Assembly (NCBI GenBank): GCA_002030015.1
Contig: LQBH01000012.1
Coordinates: 1 to 36,785, forward strand
Direction: 5' to 3'
DNA from: a delta proteobacterium MLS_D
Lineage (GTDB): Bacteria > Desulfobacterota > Syntrophia > Syntrophales > UBA2210
Length of the DNA stretch: 36,785 nt
The first letter of the stretch is position 1. Each line of letters starts with the position of its first letter. Shown here piece by piece: positions 15,455-24,356 of this stretch. The translations under genes and the position numbers were made by a program. Under the pieces are notes generated by a model, which saw only the letters and a list, made by a program, of their open reading frames with translations, made no database searches and was not told the DNA's origin.

Positions 15455-16867
15455 ATGAAAAACACGATGGCATCATGGAACGGAAAAGACCGGAGAAGCG
15501 CGGTGTGTTTCGGCCGCGTGCACGATAACGCGACAAGGCGGTTCGTCCGCGCCGGTATACTTGTGACGGTGGTCCTGGGGTTGCTCGTTTTTTGGGATTC
15601 TCCGGCATGGAGCAAGGTATATATCGATATCGACGCTCCCGCTTTCCAGCGGTTCCCCATTGCAGTCCAGGATTTTAAGGTTCTGGAGGAAAACGGAGAC
15701 CTGAAGGAGGAAGGAGAGTGGTTCGCGGACGAAATGGGCAGGATGCTTAATATCACCGGATTTTTCAGGGTAATTGAGCGTTCGGCTTTTCTGGAGGACG
15801 TTGCGGCCGCGGGAATAACCGCGCCCGAGATACGTTTCGGCGACTGGCTTTCCATCGGTGTTGACTTTCTTGTCAAGGGCGGACTCGAGATCGAGGACGG
15901 TCGCCTGGCGGTTGAATTCAGGCTTTTCGACGTTGTCAGGGGAGCGCTGATTACGGGGAAGCGCTACTGGGGGCGTCCCGAAGATAAAAAGACAATGGTT
16001 GTGAAGTTCGCCGAGGAGGTGATGCTTGCTCTGACGGGGGAACGGGGTGTTTTCAACACGCAGATCGTTTTCGTTGGTAAGAAAGGCAAGGAATCCGAAC
16101 TGGTTACGGTTGATTTTGATGGTTCCGGCTGGACGCGGTTAACCGACTACGGGGCTTTGACATTGTTTCCCCGCTGGTCGCCGGACGGAAAGATGATTGC
16201 CTTTCTCTCGTATATGAGGGGTAACCCCGATGCATATATTCTCGATCTTGCATCAGGAGAACGGGCTGTCTTTTCCGAGTATGCCGGCCTCAACATGCCT
16301 TCGTCATGGTCACCTGATGGCACTGAGATGCTTTGTGTTTTCAGCAAGGACGGTTACGATGACATCTACGCGGTCAACGTAGCCACAAAGGAAACGCGAA
16401 GAATTACCCGCAGTCCGTCAATAGACGTGTCACCGTGCTGGTCGCCCGACGCCTCGGAAATTGTTTTCGTGTCGAACAGGTCCGGCGCGCCGCACCTTTT
16501 CATCATGAGTGCGGACGGCGGTAATGTTCGAAGGATAACATTCGAAGGTTCCTACAATACCTCGCCCCGCTGGTCGCCGACAGGGGATGCCATCGTTTTT
16601 GAAAGATCGGTGGACGGGCGATTCCAGCTGTTTACCATCAAACCGGACGGTTCTGATGTCAAGCAGCTTACCTTTCAGAATGGTGACTGTCTCAGTCCCT
16701 CCTGGTCGCCCGACGGCAGATACATCGCTTTTTCTCTTCGACGTTCCAATTCTGAAAAAATTTGCATTATCAACGCAAATGGTTTAAACTTCCGAACAAT
16801 TGAGGATATCGGGGGGTTCGATTCAGTGAAGCAGCCCTCGTGGTCGCCGGCGCTCAAGCTGTATTGA
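15455..16867 (+). CDS. tolB: TolB, periplasmic beta-propeller of Tol-Pal
   Basis: This 470-residue protein has an N-terminal domain (about 55-200), then a beta-propeller built of WD40-like PD40 repeats. Six copies of the SPxWSPDG-type motif are visible (RWSPDGKMIAF, SWSPDGTEMLC, CWSPDASEIVF, RWSPTGDAIVF, SWSPDGRYIAF and a final SWSPALKLY). TolB binds Pal and links it to TolA. The n-region before the signal helix (about 31-50) is unusually long for TolB. The start is uncertain: GGGGAG lies only 2 nt before ATG 15455 and about 12 nt before ATG 15467. Confidence 0.94.
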   Translation: MKNTMASWNGKDRRSAVCFGRVHDNATRRFVRAGILVTVVLGLLVFWDSPAWSKVYIDIDAPAFQRFPIAVQDFKVLEENGDLKEEGEWFADEMGRMLNITGFFRVIERSAFLEDVAAAGITAPEIRFGDWLSIGVDFLVKGGLEIEDGRLAVEFRLFDVVRGALITGKRYWGRPEDKKTMVVKFAEEVMLALTGERGVFNTQIVFVGKKGKESELVTVDFDGSGWTRLTDYGALTLFPRWSPDGKMIAFLSYMRGNPDAYILDLASGERAVFSEYAGLNMPSSWSPDGTEMLCVFSKDGYDDIYAVNVATKETRRITRSPSIDVSPCWSPDASEIVFVSNRSGAPHLFIMSADGGNVRRITFEGSYNTSPRWSPTGDAIVFERSVDGRFQLFTIKPDGSDVKQLTFQNGDCLSPSWSPDGRYIAFSLRRSNSEKICIINANGLNFRTIEDIGGFDSVKQPSWSPALKLY

Positions 16868-16985
16868 CGGATCATGTCATGTGGCGCCGCTGCAGGCGGA
16901 ATCCACGGGGGGGTATTTTTTGCATTGTTTGTCACAGAATTTCCCCGCGAAAACGCATTCAGACGAGGAATAGAGGAGGTAAGAA

Positions 16986-17573
16986 ATGAAACGGAACTGG
17001 CAGATTTTGGGAAGGTTGGTCGTTGTTTCTACAGTGCTGGTTTTTGTCCTGAGCGGATGTTACTGCTTTAAGGAAACAGCGGTTAAGGAGACGCCGCCGC
17101 CCGCGCAAGAAAAAGCCGCCGAGGCGAAGGCACCGGCTCCTGCGCCGGCCAAGAAAGCCGATGATGAAGCCGCGAAAGCGAAAGCGAAAGCACTGTATGA
17201 AAAGCAGGTAGCCGAAGCCAAGACTTTTGCAGAACGGCCGATTCATTTTGACTTTGACCGTTATGACCTGAAGCCACAGGCACGGGCGGCTCTGGACGAG
17301 CTTGGAGCGTGGCTGCTGAAAAACAAGAATTTCGATGTCCTCGTTGAGGGTCATTGTGACGAGCGGGGCACCGCCGAATATAACCTCGCGCTGGGCGAAA
17401 GGCGTGCAACGGCCACCAGGGATTATCTCGTGAAACTCGGTGTCGATGCCGACCGTCTGAGCACGGTCAGTTACGGTGAAGAAAACCCTGTCGATCCGAG
17501 AAGCAACGAAGAAGCCTGGGCGAAAAACAGGAGGGCTGAATTAAACGTTTTTCCGACCAGTTGGTATAAATAA
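16986..17573 (+). CDS. pal: Pal, peptidoglycan-associated lipoprotein
   Basis: This 195-residue protein has a signal peptide with lipobox LSGC (Cys25), an Ala/Lys/Glu-rich linker (about 30-75) and an OmpA-like peptidoglycan-binding domain (about 80-195). The peptidoglycan-contact residues are in HFDFDRYDLKPQAR, EGHCDERGTAEYNLALGERR and KNRRAELNV. It ties the outer membrane to the wall. The ribosome site GAGGAGGTAAG is very strong. Confidence 0.97.
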   Translation: MKRNWQILGRLVVVSTVLVFVLSGCYCFKETAVKETPPPAQEKAAEAKAPAPAPAKKADDEAAKAKAKALYEKQVAEAKTFAERPIHFDFDRYDLKPQARAALDELGAWLLKNKNFDVLVEGHCDERGTAEYNLALGERRATATRDYLVKLGVDADRLSTVSYGEENPVDPRSNEEAWAKNRRAELNVFPTSWYK

Positions 17574-17592
17574 CAGTCGGAGCGCATGATCG

Positions 17593-18432
17593 GTGAAATC
17601 GAAGGTTCTTGTTACAGCGGCGCTGCTTGCAGGAGTGTTCGTGGCGGGCGGATGTGCCACGCAGGATGAGTTGCGGCATGTAAGCCGAAGTCTCGATACG
17701 AAAATAACAACGGTTCAGGACACGGTGTCGGGGTTCCAGGAATCCCTTGAAAAAGAAATCGAGAGCAGGCGCGAAATTGAAGATGCCATAAAGTCCGTGC
17801 GCAAGAATCAGGCGAACGTAAACGCCGACATTATTCAGCTCCGGGATGAACTCCAGCGGGTACGGGGTGCTCTCGAGGAAGTGCAGGCGCGAGCGCTGCA
17901 AGAAGGTGCCGGGTCGCTTGATCCCGAAACGGGTGATATTCGTGAGTTGCTGAAAGATACTGAAGCGAGGATCCAGTCTCTCGAAGCCGAGCTGGGAACA
18001 GCAAGAGACCGGCCCCGGGCCGAGAAGAAGACATCCGCTTCCGCGCCTGAAAAGCCCCCGGACAGTGAAACGCTGTATTCAGAGGCTTACGGACTGTTCA
18101 AAGAAGGAAAGTACGGGGATTCCAGGGATAAATTCAGAAAGTTTCTGGAAATGTTCCCGGAAACGGAATATTCCGACAACGCGCAGTTCTGGATAGGGGA
18201 AAGTTTCTACTTCGAAGGAGAGTACGAAAAGGCAATTCTTGAATACCAAAAGGTAATTCAGGATTATTCGCAGGGAAGCAGGGTTCCTAATTCCCTTCTG
18301 AAACAGGCATTGTCCTTTGAAAAACTCGGGGACACGTCTAGTGCCCGGCTCCTCCTGCAGCGCGTGGTGAGTGATTTCCCCGGCACGACAGCCGCAGAGT
18401 CGGCCCGTTCCAAACTTCTCGAACTGCAATAG
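17593..18432 (+). CDS. cpoB: CpoB/YbgF-type Tol-Pal accessory TPR protein, probable lipoprotein
   Basis: This 279-residue protein closes the tol operon. The signal peptide ends in AGGC (Cys21), so it is probably a lipoprotein, unlike soluble E. coli CpoB. A coiled coil (about 25-120) precedes a C-terminal TPR region (about 158-279), where the YSEAYGLFKEGKYGDSRDKF repeat starts. In E. coli CpoB links Tol to PBP1B at division. The start is GTG 17593 with GGAG 10 nt upstream. The operon terminator follows 13 nt after the stop. Confidence 0.92.
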   Translation: MKSKVLVTAALLAGVFVAGGCATQDELRHVSRSLDTKITTVQDTVSGFQESLEKEIESRREIEDAIKSVRKNQANVNADIIQLRDELQRVRGALEEVQARALQEGAGSLDPETGDIRELLKDTEARIQSLEAELGTARDRPRAEKKTSASAPEKPPDSETLYSEAYGLFKEGKYGDSRDKFRKFLEMFPETEYSDNAQFWIGESFYFEGEYEKAILEYQKVIQDYSQGSRVPNSLLKQALSFEKLGDTSSARLLLQRVVSDFPGTTAAESARSKLLELQ

Positions 18433-18445
18433 CACCCATCGTTTC

Positions 18446-18493
18446 GGGGCCGCCGGTTTCTTTGCAAACCGGCGGCCCCTTTGTTTCTCTTTT
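18446..18493 (+). terminator. Strong Rho-independent terminator of the tol operon
   Basis: A perfect 14-bp stem, GGGGCCGCCGGTTT (18446-18459) with AAACCGGCGGCCCC (18466-18479), encloses a 6-nt loop. A T-rich tract (18480-18493) follows. It lies 13 nt after the cpoB stop. The minus-strand operon ends at 18544 and may also be slowed here, though no T tract exists on that side. Confidence 0.95.
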
Positions 18494-18543
18494 CCTGTTC
18501 TCAGTGTACGGTGGCTCATCGCCGAGGGGTCGCTGATCTTTTT

Positions 18544-19356
18544 TTAATCCAGGTAAATCGTATTCGCGCCTCGCGCGTGCGGGACATCAAACAGCGAACC
18601 GGGATCATTGCGTGTTACCGATAGATCACTGAGCCGGAGCTCGAGAGTCGTCCGGTTCAGAGGGTTTTCGATGTGGACGGTGATATGAAGTGGCCGTTCC
18701 GTGAGGCCGTTTTCGATCGTCGCGTATTCTGAAAACAAGGCACGGTAACGAAGTACGCCTTTCTCATCAAAAACTTTTGCTTCTGTCATTCTATGCTGTT
18801 CGTTAAGCATGACCGACTGGACGGTACGTCCGCGCCGGGACAGGAAATTCAGCCGGTATTCACCCTGCGGATTTCTGAATGTATCTACCTTCAGGTTATC
18901 TTTATGCACGGGCGGGACAGGTGGAGTTCCTCTCAGCAACGCGATGATTTCCTCCGGCGAAAGATCCAGGCCGAAAAAAGAATACATTTTGTCTGAGGTG
19001 GCCGAGCCCGTATACAGAGTCTGCCTGGAGGGAACGAAGACTTTGAACGTGCCGTCCCGGAGCGACATGAAGAAATCTGGGACACCGAAAGTCGGCAGGG
19101 CATCGACTCTCATGCACGAGGGATACTGGACAGCCAACGCAACGCGGCGGGAAAAATCGGTTCCCATTTCCTGGCGAATGGTCACGGTAGCTACAGCCCG
19201 GATTGTTTCGTCGTTGTCGGGACGAAGGAGGTTGAAGAGGGCGGATTCTTCGAGTGAAGCCGGCGTATCTTCGCCGCGGAAGATCTGTGTCGTCGAGCAG
19301 GCACCGCACAGAATAGATGCTGCAACAATCAGGTTGAGCAATCGCCGCTCTTTCAT
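18544..19356 (-). CDS. LolB-like/DUF4292-type outer-membrane lipoprotein
   Basis: This 270-residue protein has a signal peptide with a good lipobox (LCGAC, Cys20). The mature part is beta-rich and resembles the LolB/DUF4292 fold: RAVATVTIRQEMG, SRRVALAVQYPSCMRVD, then a central insertion with SFFGLDLSPEEIIALLRG. LolB accepts lipoproteins from LolA and inserts them in the outer membrane; whether this protein does so is unknown. Its start overlaps the stop of the upstream TPR gene by 4 nt, so they are translationally linked. It is the last gene of the ctpA operon. Confidence 0.75.
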   Translation of the reverse strand: MKERRLLNLIVAASILCGACSTTQIFRGEDTPASLEESALFNLLRPDNDETIRAVATVTIRQEMGTDFSRRVALAVQYPSCMRVDALPTFGVPDFFMSLRDGTFKVFVPSRQTLYTGSATSDKMYSFFGLDLSPEEIIALLRGTPPVPPVHKDNLKVDTFRNPQGEYRLNFLSRRGRTVQSVMLNEQHRMTEAKVFDEKGVLRYRALFSEYATIENGLTERPLHITVHIENPLNRTTLELRLSDLSVTRNDPGSLFDVPHARGANTIYLD

Positions 19357-21071
19357 GGCATCATCTTTTTCAGATTTTCAATTTTCCGTTTTATCTCACT
19401 GTCATCAGGCGCATGATCGAGTGCCTTTCGGTATATCTCGAGCGCCTGTTCGTAGCGGCCGTCCCGCTCATAGACGTCGCCCAGGTGCTGGGCAACCGTC
19501 GGATCGTCAGGAAGGAGCTCCCGGGCTTTCTCGAGCTGGTCAAGGGCCTCGGCAATGCGATTCTGCCTGAAATAAACCCAACCCAGACTGTCGATAATAT
19601 GACCGCTTCCCGGTTTCAGTTGCAGGGCTTCCAGGATCATGGTTTCTGCTTCGTCGAGATTGATGCCGCGGTCGGCATAACTGTAGCCGATAAAATTCAG
19701 CGCTTCCGCGTTTTCGGGATCGAAAGCGAGAATATCACTCATCAGGTCGATTGCTTCGTCGAACCGCCCCCTTTTTTCACAGATGAGACCGAGTCGATAC
19801 ATAATGTCGGTGCTTTCCGGCAGGACCGCGAGACCCCTACGAAGAGTATCTTCGGATTTGTCGATGTCACCATTATCCTCGTGCAGGGATGCCAGAACCA
19901 GGTACAGGTCGGGTTCGTCGTTTTTTGCCGCGATTGCTTTGTCTATGACTCGCACTGCTTCGGCAGTTTTGTTTTCGAGATTCAGTATGAGACTCATCTG
20001 TATGCGCGAGGGAGCGAACATGGCGGATGAAGGAGTAATGCGGCCGAATTCCTTGAGTGCCAGTTCTTTTTCCCCCTGTTCCTGGCAGGAGACGGCCAGA
20101 AAATACCGTGCCCGCTCGTCGTCGGGATTTTCGGTCACGAGTTCGAGAAAGATTTCCTTACTCTTTGCAAGGTCGATTCCACCGAAAAGATAAGCGAGCC
20201 CCAGGGATAAACGGATATCGACGCCGTAAGCTTCCTGGGCGAGAATAGTTTCAAATTCTTCGGCGGCTTCACGATACAGTCCCCGGTTGAGCAGCAGGTT
20301 TCCCAGCCGTGCCCTGACAGCCGCGTCACGTGGAATGAAATCAAGATATTGACGGTACAGGGAAACGGCTTTTTCGTAATCCTGTTCATATTCGAAAATG
20401 ACAGCCAGGTCTTTCTTGGCTGACGAAAACTCCGGTTCCAGCGTCAGGGCTCTTCTCAACCAGTATTTGGCTTTGTCGAGGTCCCTCGTTTCCAGGTACA
20501 CGTGAGCGAGCTGGTAGGCCGCCATGGCGTTATCGAAATTAATACACAGCAGTTCTTCCAGAACGGATCGTGCCGCGTCGTAATCCTTCTGGTTTCTGTA
20601 GACGGTACTCAACAGCAGGTAGGGATCCGGCAGCTGCGGTTCCAGCTCAATGGCGATGCGATAGTGCCGAACGGCCGTGTCATGTTCCTCCATTCTTTCG
20701 TAGAGCGTGCCTAAAAGGATGTGGGTGTCGACATGATCGGGGTTTTGCCGCACCGACGCTTTGAGGACAGCGACAGCACCTTCTATATCGTTTTTTTGCA
20801 GGTGCGACGAGGCCAGTTCTATGGCCAGATACGGAGCGCGATGGTCGCCGAGCGCCCGGGTGTATTCCTCCGCTGCCTTGTCCGGTTCGTCACGCAGACT
20901 GTGCAGGACGCCTTTCATGTAATGATAATACGAATCAGCCCGGTTCATTTTGCTTTCTTCACGTTCTACTCCGGGAACATCCCGCGATAGATGGGCACAG
21001 TCCAGCAACACGCAACAGGGGACAAGCAACGCGAGAAAAATATAAAAATTATACAGATATCTGCGTTTCAT
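19353..21071 (-). CDS. Large TPR-repeat protein, envelope-targeted
   Basis: This 572-residue protein is made almost wholly of tetratricopeptide repeats (about a dozen, 45-570), with clear units such as HYRIAIELEPQLPDPYLLLS, DEAIDLMSDILAFDPENAEA and EALDQLEKARELLPDDP. An N-terminal hydrophobic segment ends in Cys25 (VLLDC); the -1 Asp is unusual for a lipobox, so it may be a lipoprotein or simply anchored. It likely acts as a scaffold in the periplasm. Its partner is probably the lipoprotein encoded next in the operon. Confidence 0.88.
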   Translation of the reverse strand: MKRRYLYNFYIFLALLVPCCVLLDCAHLSRDVPGVEREESKMNRADSYYHYMKGVLHSLRDEPDKAAEEYTRALGDHRAPYLAIELASSHLQKNDIEGAVAVLKASVRQNPDHVDTHILLGTLYERMEEHDTAVRHYRIAIELEPQLPDPYLLLSTVYRNQKDYDAARSVLEELLCINFDNAMAAYQLAHVYLETRDLDKAKYWLRRALTLEPEFSSAKKDLAVIFEYEQDYEKAVSLYRQYLDFIPRDAAVRARLGNLLLNRGLYREAAEEFETILAQEAYGVDIRLSLGLAYLFGGIDLAKSKEIFLELVTENPDDERARYFLAVSCQEQGEKELALKEFGRITPSSAMFAPSRIQMSLILNLENKTAEAVRVIDKAIAAKNDEPDLYLVLASLHEDNGDIDKSEDTLRRGLAVLPESTDIMYRLGLICEKRGRFDEAIDLMSDILAFDPENAEALNFIGYSYADRGINLDEAETMILEALQLKPGSGHIIDSLGWVYFRQNRIAEALDQLEKARELLPDDPTVAQHLGDVYERDGRYEQALEIYRKALDHAPDDSEIKRKIENLKKMMP

Positions 21072-21077
21072 GACGGT

Positions 21078-21992
21078 TCAGCGCCCCGTAATTGAGGAAA
21101 GATAGACGGGCTTGATCCCGTAGTCGTCGAGAAAGGGCAGTATGCGTCGTATCGCCCGTACGGTGCCGGGATAAGGATGGCCGATAACGACGATTCTGTC
21201 CCAGCTGTTTTTAATATTCAGCAGGTCTTGCAGGATTTGAAAAGTATCTGTTTCGTCGTGGTTGTTGTCCATGAAAGTATCCCGCGAGATGAAAGCAATA
21301 CCGACGGTTCGTGAAGTCAGCTTCCCTTTTGAGTGATCCGTGGTCAGGCTGTCGAGAAAGTACAGACCCCGTTTTTTTAATTCGGCGAAGAGCACCGTCA
21401 GCTTTTCACCGTCTTCCATGAATCGTGAACCCATATGATTGTTGACGCCCGATATGTGGGGAACGGCCCGCAGGTTTTTCTGCAAGAGTCCGAGTATTTC
21501 CTGTTGTGTCATGTTCACAAAAAGCGCCCCTTCGCCGGGGTTTTTTTCGGGATAATCATGTGGTTCCATGGGGAGGTGAAGAATGATTTCGTGCCCCGCT
21601 TCGTAAGCCCTGCACGCGGACTCGACCGAAAAGGGACAGTGCGGCAGAACGGCGAAATTTATGGCAATGTTTAAAGAAAGAAGCTCGTCGACAATCGAGA
21701 GATCATACCCGATATCGTCGATCACAATAGCCATAAGTGCAGTCGGTGGAACCTGCTCGTCCCTGAAAGGTATTTCCGTTTTCGGCGTTACCGGTTCCGG
21801 AGCTGGCGGCACGAACTGCCTGGCGACGGGGGACTGTGGGGCCGTTCCGGTCTTGGAGAGCGGTTCTTCCTTGCCGGAGAAAAAAAAGACGCCGAAGATT
21901 ACTCCGACAATAAAAACCGACACTATCGACAGAACCAGCAATCGGACCGGGACTTTCTTTTCCGTCCGCCGCTGTTGTTTTTTTTTCTTCAC
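21078..21992 (-). CDS. Divergent polysaccharide deacetylase (YibQ/DUF610 family)
   Basis: This 304-residue protein has one N-terminal membrane helix (about 18-41) after a basic start, then a periplasmic deacetylase-like domain (about 85-304). The motifs MAIVIDDIGYD, FAVLPHCPFS, EIILHLPMEP, NNHMGSRFM and VVIGHPYPGT are typical of the family, which lacks part of the classical metal site. Its role in Gram-negatives is unclear; it often sits beside ctpA and envC, as here with ctpA 20 bp upstream. Confidence 0.9.
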   Translation of the reverse strand: MKKKKQQRRTEKKVPVRLLVLSIVSVFIVGVIFGVFFFSGKEEPLSKTGTAPQSPVARQFVPPAPEPVTPKTEIPFRDEQVPPTALMAIVIDDIGYDLSIVDELLSLNIAINFAVLPHCPFSVESACRAYEAGHEIILHLPMEPHDYPEKNPGEGALFVNMTQQEILGLLQKNLRAVPHISGVNNHMGSRFMEDGEKLTVLFAELKKRGLYFLDSLTTDHSKGKLTSRTVGIAFISRDTFMDNNHDETDTFQILQDLLNIKNSWDRIVVIGHPYPGTVRAIRRILPFLDDYGIKPVYLSSITGR

Positions 21993-22012
21993 TCCTGAGG
22001 ATAACCCGTCAT

Positions 22013-23329
22013 TTAACCCTTCTGCATTGTTTTCATGAATGCCCAGCCCTTGATGAGATCGATTGCCCGTTGCAGCTGGTTATCGATTTCAAAATCCTTT
22101 TCGTCGAATCGGTGCAGGTGCTCAGGGCCTTCGGGCATTTCCTGCAAGTCTCCTTCGATATGACCCTCAAGATCTTTTTCCCTCACCTGTTCTCTTTCCG
22201 GCGCCGCTGGTTCCGCTCTGTTGTATTCCACAACGAAATCGGGTGTAATACCCTTGGCCTGGATGGAGACGCCGCTGGGCGTATAGTATTTCGCCGTTGT
22301 CAGCTTGACGGCTGAACCGTCCCTGAGAGGAATGATCATTTGCATGACGCCCTTGCCGAACGTCTGGGTTCCCAGCAGCATGGCACGGCGGTTGTCGCGC
22401 AGAGCCCCCGCAAGTATTTCCGAACCGCTCGCGCTGCCACCATTGACCAGTATGATGATAGGTACATTCGGTTCAATGCCCTGGTTTCGAGCCCGGTACT
22501 TCTTCTCGGTGATCCGGCCGTCCCGTCCTTTCGTGGTGACGATGATTCCTGATGCAAGAAAAAGATCCGCCGCGTCCACCGCCTGGTCGAGCAGCCCGCC
22601 CGGATTGTTGCGCAGATCGACGACCAGCCCCCGGAGATCTGCCCCGGAAGATCGGAGGTTTTCCAGGGCGGTTTCCAGGTCATCCGTCGTGTTTTCCTGA
22701 AACGAGGATATGCGGATGTAGCCGATATCGTCCTGCAGAATGCGATGTTTGACGCTCTTTATTTTTATGATGTCCCGGGTGATAGTATAATCCTTCGGTT
22801 CATCGAATCCTTCTCGCATGATGGTGATGGTAACCTTGGTTTCACGGGGACCACGGAGCTTATGAACCGCGTCCATGATCGTCAGGTCCTTCGTGTCCTC
22901 GCCGTTGATCTTTACGATGGCGTCTCCCGCCATGATGCCGGCCGCGAAGGCGGGCGTGTCCTCAACAGGCGAAACGACAGTGAGGACGCCGTCCTTCATC
23001 GATATGACGATGCCGAGTCCGCCGAACTCTCCCCTGGTGTCCACCTGCAGTTCTTTGTACATCTCCTCGGTCATGTAGGTACTGTGAGGGTCGAGGTTTT
23101 TCATCATGCCCTCGATGGCACCCTGTATCAAAACGTCCGAGTCGGTCTCTTCCACGTAGTTTCTTTCTACCAGGTCGAGGATTTCACTGAATTTTTTCAG
23201 ATTTTTGTACGTGGTCTCATCAGCCGAGAAAGCGGGGATTCCCCTGAAACAGAGAGCGGAGAGCAACAGGGCCGAGAGAACAACAAGAAAGACCGTACCG
23301 GCCTTTTTTTTCTTAAACCAGCGTGTCAT
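22013..23329 (-). CDS. ctpA: S41 C-terminal processing peptidase with PDZ domain
   Basis: This 438-residue periplasmic protease has a signal sequence (about 10-35), an N-terminal helical part, a PDZ domain (about 95-180) with GGLGIVI, and the S41 catalytic domain (about 200-370). The Ser-Lys dyad is S301 (NGGSASGSEI) and K326 (GTQTFGKG), 25 residues apart as in Prc and CtpA. It cleaves C-termini of envelope proteins such as peptidoglycan hydrolases. A glutamate-rich tail (about 373-410) is extra. GGAGG lies just before the ATG, and a promoter-like element is upstream. Confidence 0.95.
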   Translation of the reverse strand: MTRWFKKKKAGTVFLVVLSALLLSALCFRGIPAFSADETTYKNLKKFSEILDLVERNYVEETDSDVLIQGAIEGMMKNLDPHSTYMTEEMYKELQVDTRGEFGGLGIVISMKDGVLTVVSPVEDTPAFAAGIMAGDAIVKINGEDTKDLTIMDAVHKLRGPRETKVTITIMREGFDEPKDYTITRDIIKIKSVKHRILQDDIGYIRISSFQENTTDDLETALENLRSSGADLRGLVVDLRNNPGGLLDQAVDAADLFLASGIIVTTKGRDGRITEKKYRARNQGIEPNVPIIILVNGGSASGSEILAGALRDNRRAMLLGTQTFGKGVMQMIIPLRDGSAVKLTTAKYYTPSGVSIQAKGITPDFVVEYNRAEPAAPEREQVREKDLEGHIEGDLQEMPEGPEHLHRFDEKDFEIDNQLQRAIDLIKGWAFMKTMQKG

Positions 23330-23371
23330 TGAAACCTCCGAAATAGTCCCGTATTAGGGTTCGATTCATAC

Positions 23372-23399
23372 ATAATAATAGCATTTTTTCATGAGTCAG
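23372..23399 (-). promoter_or_regulatory. Candidate promoter of the ctpA operon
   Basis: On the minus strand CTGACT (23399-23394) is followed after 16 bp by TATTAT (23377-23372, 5/6). A second overlapping TATTAT (23380-23375) is preceded by TGC, so it could act as an extended -10. The ctpA ATG lies about 40 bp further on. It would separate ctpA from the upstream rsmI unit. Confidence 0.5.
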
Positions 23400-23415
23400 T
23401 GCCAGGGCTTTTTCC

Positions 23416-23431
23416 GTGCCGCACGCGGCAC
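23416..23431 (-). other. Short perfect hairpin after the rsmI stop codon
   Basis: GTGCCGC and GCGGCAC (23416-23422 and 23425-23431) form a 7-bp inverted repeat with a 2-nt centre, starting 2 nt past the rsmI stop. On the minus strand it is followed by GGAAAAAG, not by T residues, so it is not a clear intrinsic terminator. It may protect the mRNA 3' end. Confidence 0.4.
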
Positions 23432-23433
23432 CA

Positions 23434-24273
23434 TCATTTTCGGGAACGGATGAGAACAATTTCGTATATTTCCCGCTTTGGCATTCCTGTTTCACGGGCG
23501 ACTGCGGCTACGGCGTCCCGTGTCGAAACGGCGTCGCCGGCAATGGCGGTCGTGTAGCGTGACCATATTTCATCGGGGGATAAACGGGGAGTAGCCGTTT
23601 CCCTGCCGGCAACGACCAGGGTGATCTCTCCCTTCGGCGGTTCATGTTCGAGTGTTTCCACGAGTTCCCCTATGTGCCCGCGACGGGTTTCCTCGTGGAG
23701 TTTGGTCAATTCCCTGGAAAGAGAAATGTCTCTGTCACCGAAAATTTCCAGCATGTCCCGAAGACTTGCTTGTATTCTCATGGGTGATTCAAAGAAAACC
23801 ATGGTTTTCGTTTCTCCGGCCAGAGATTCGAAAAACCGGCGGCGCCTGGCTGATCGAGATGGAGGAAAGCCGTGAAAAACAAAACTGTCCATGGGTAGAC
23901 CGGACACGGAAAGGGCGGAAACAAGGGCGGACGGCCCCGGAACGGCAACCACGTCTATACCGCGTGCGGCCGCTTCTTTTACCAGCAGGTAGCCGGGATC
24001 AGAGACACCGGGCGTTCCGGCGTCTGAGACACAAGCGACATCGGATCCGTCGAACAGCTTCGCTATAAGAAGGGGGGTCTTTTCCCGCTCGTTGTGGTCG
24101 TGGAAGCTGGTGAGACGGGTGCCGATGCTGTGATGCTTCAGGAGAATTTTTGTACGCCGTGTGTCCTCGGCGGCGATGAGGTCAACCTCCCTGAGTACGC
24201 GGATCGCCCGTATCGATATGTCTTCCAGGTTGCCGATGGGCGTTGCTACGATATAAAGTGTACCCGGTTTCAT
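23434..24273 (-). CDS. rsmI: 16S rRNA (cytidine(1402)-2'-O)-methyltransferase
   Basis: This 279-residue SAM-dependent enzyme of the tetrapyrrole methylase fold methylates the ribose of C1402 in the 16S rRNA decoding centre. It has the N-terminal GTLYIVATPIGNLEDIS, then EDTRRTKILL, CVSDAGTPGVSDPG and VPGPSALVSALSVSG. The frame stays open 61 residues upstream, but ATG 24273 is the real start: it begins the family sequence and has GGAAG 8 nt upstream. Gene order after yraN is as in many deltaproteobacteria. Confidence 0.95.
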   Translation of the reverse strand: MKPGTLYIVATPIGNLEDISIRAIRVLREVDLIAAEDTRRTKILLKHHSIGTRLTSFHDHNEREKTPLLIAKLFDGSDVACVSDAGTPGVSDPGYLLVKEAAARGIDVVAVPGPSALVSALSVSGLPMDSFVFHGFPPSRSARRRRFFESLAGETKTMVFFESPMRIQASLRDMLEIFGDRDISLSRELTKLHEETRRGHIGELVETLEHEPPKGEITLVVAGRETATPRLSPDEIWSRYTTAIAGDAVSTRDAVAAVARETGMPKREIYEIVLIRSRK

Positions 24274-24356
24274 GATTACAACTTCCGTGGTATGTCGGGG
24301 GCACAACCTTTTTCGCAGGAGTTCGTACATTAAAGAATCGACGGTACGGATATCTG

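Noticed and set aside
23416..23431. Intrinsic terminator after rsmI
   Set aside because: The hairpin is perfect, but on the minus strand it is followed by GGAAAAAG and not by a T tract.
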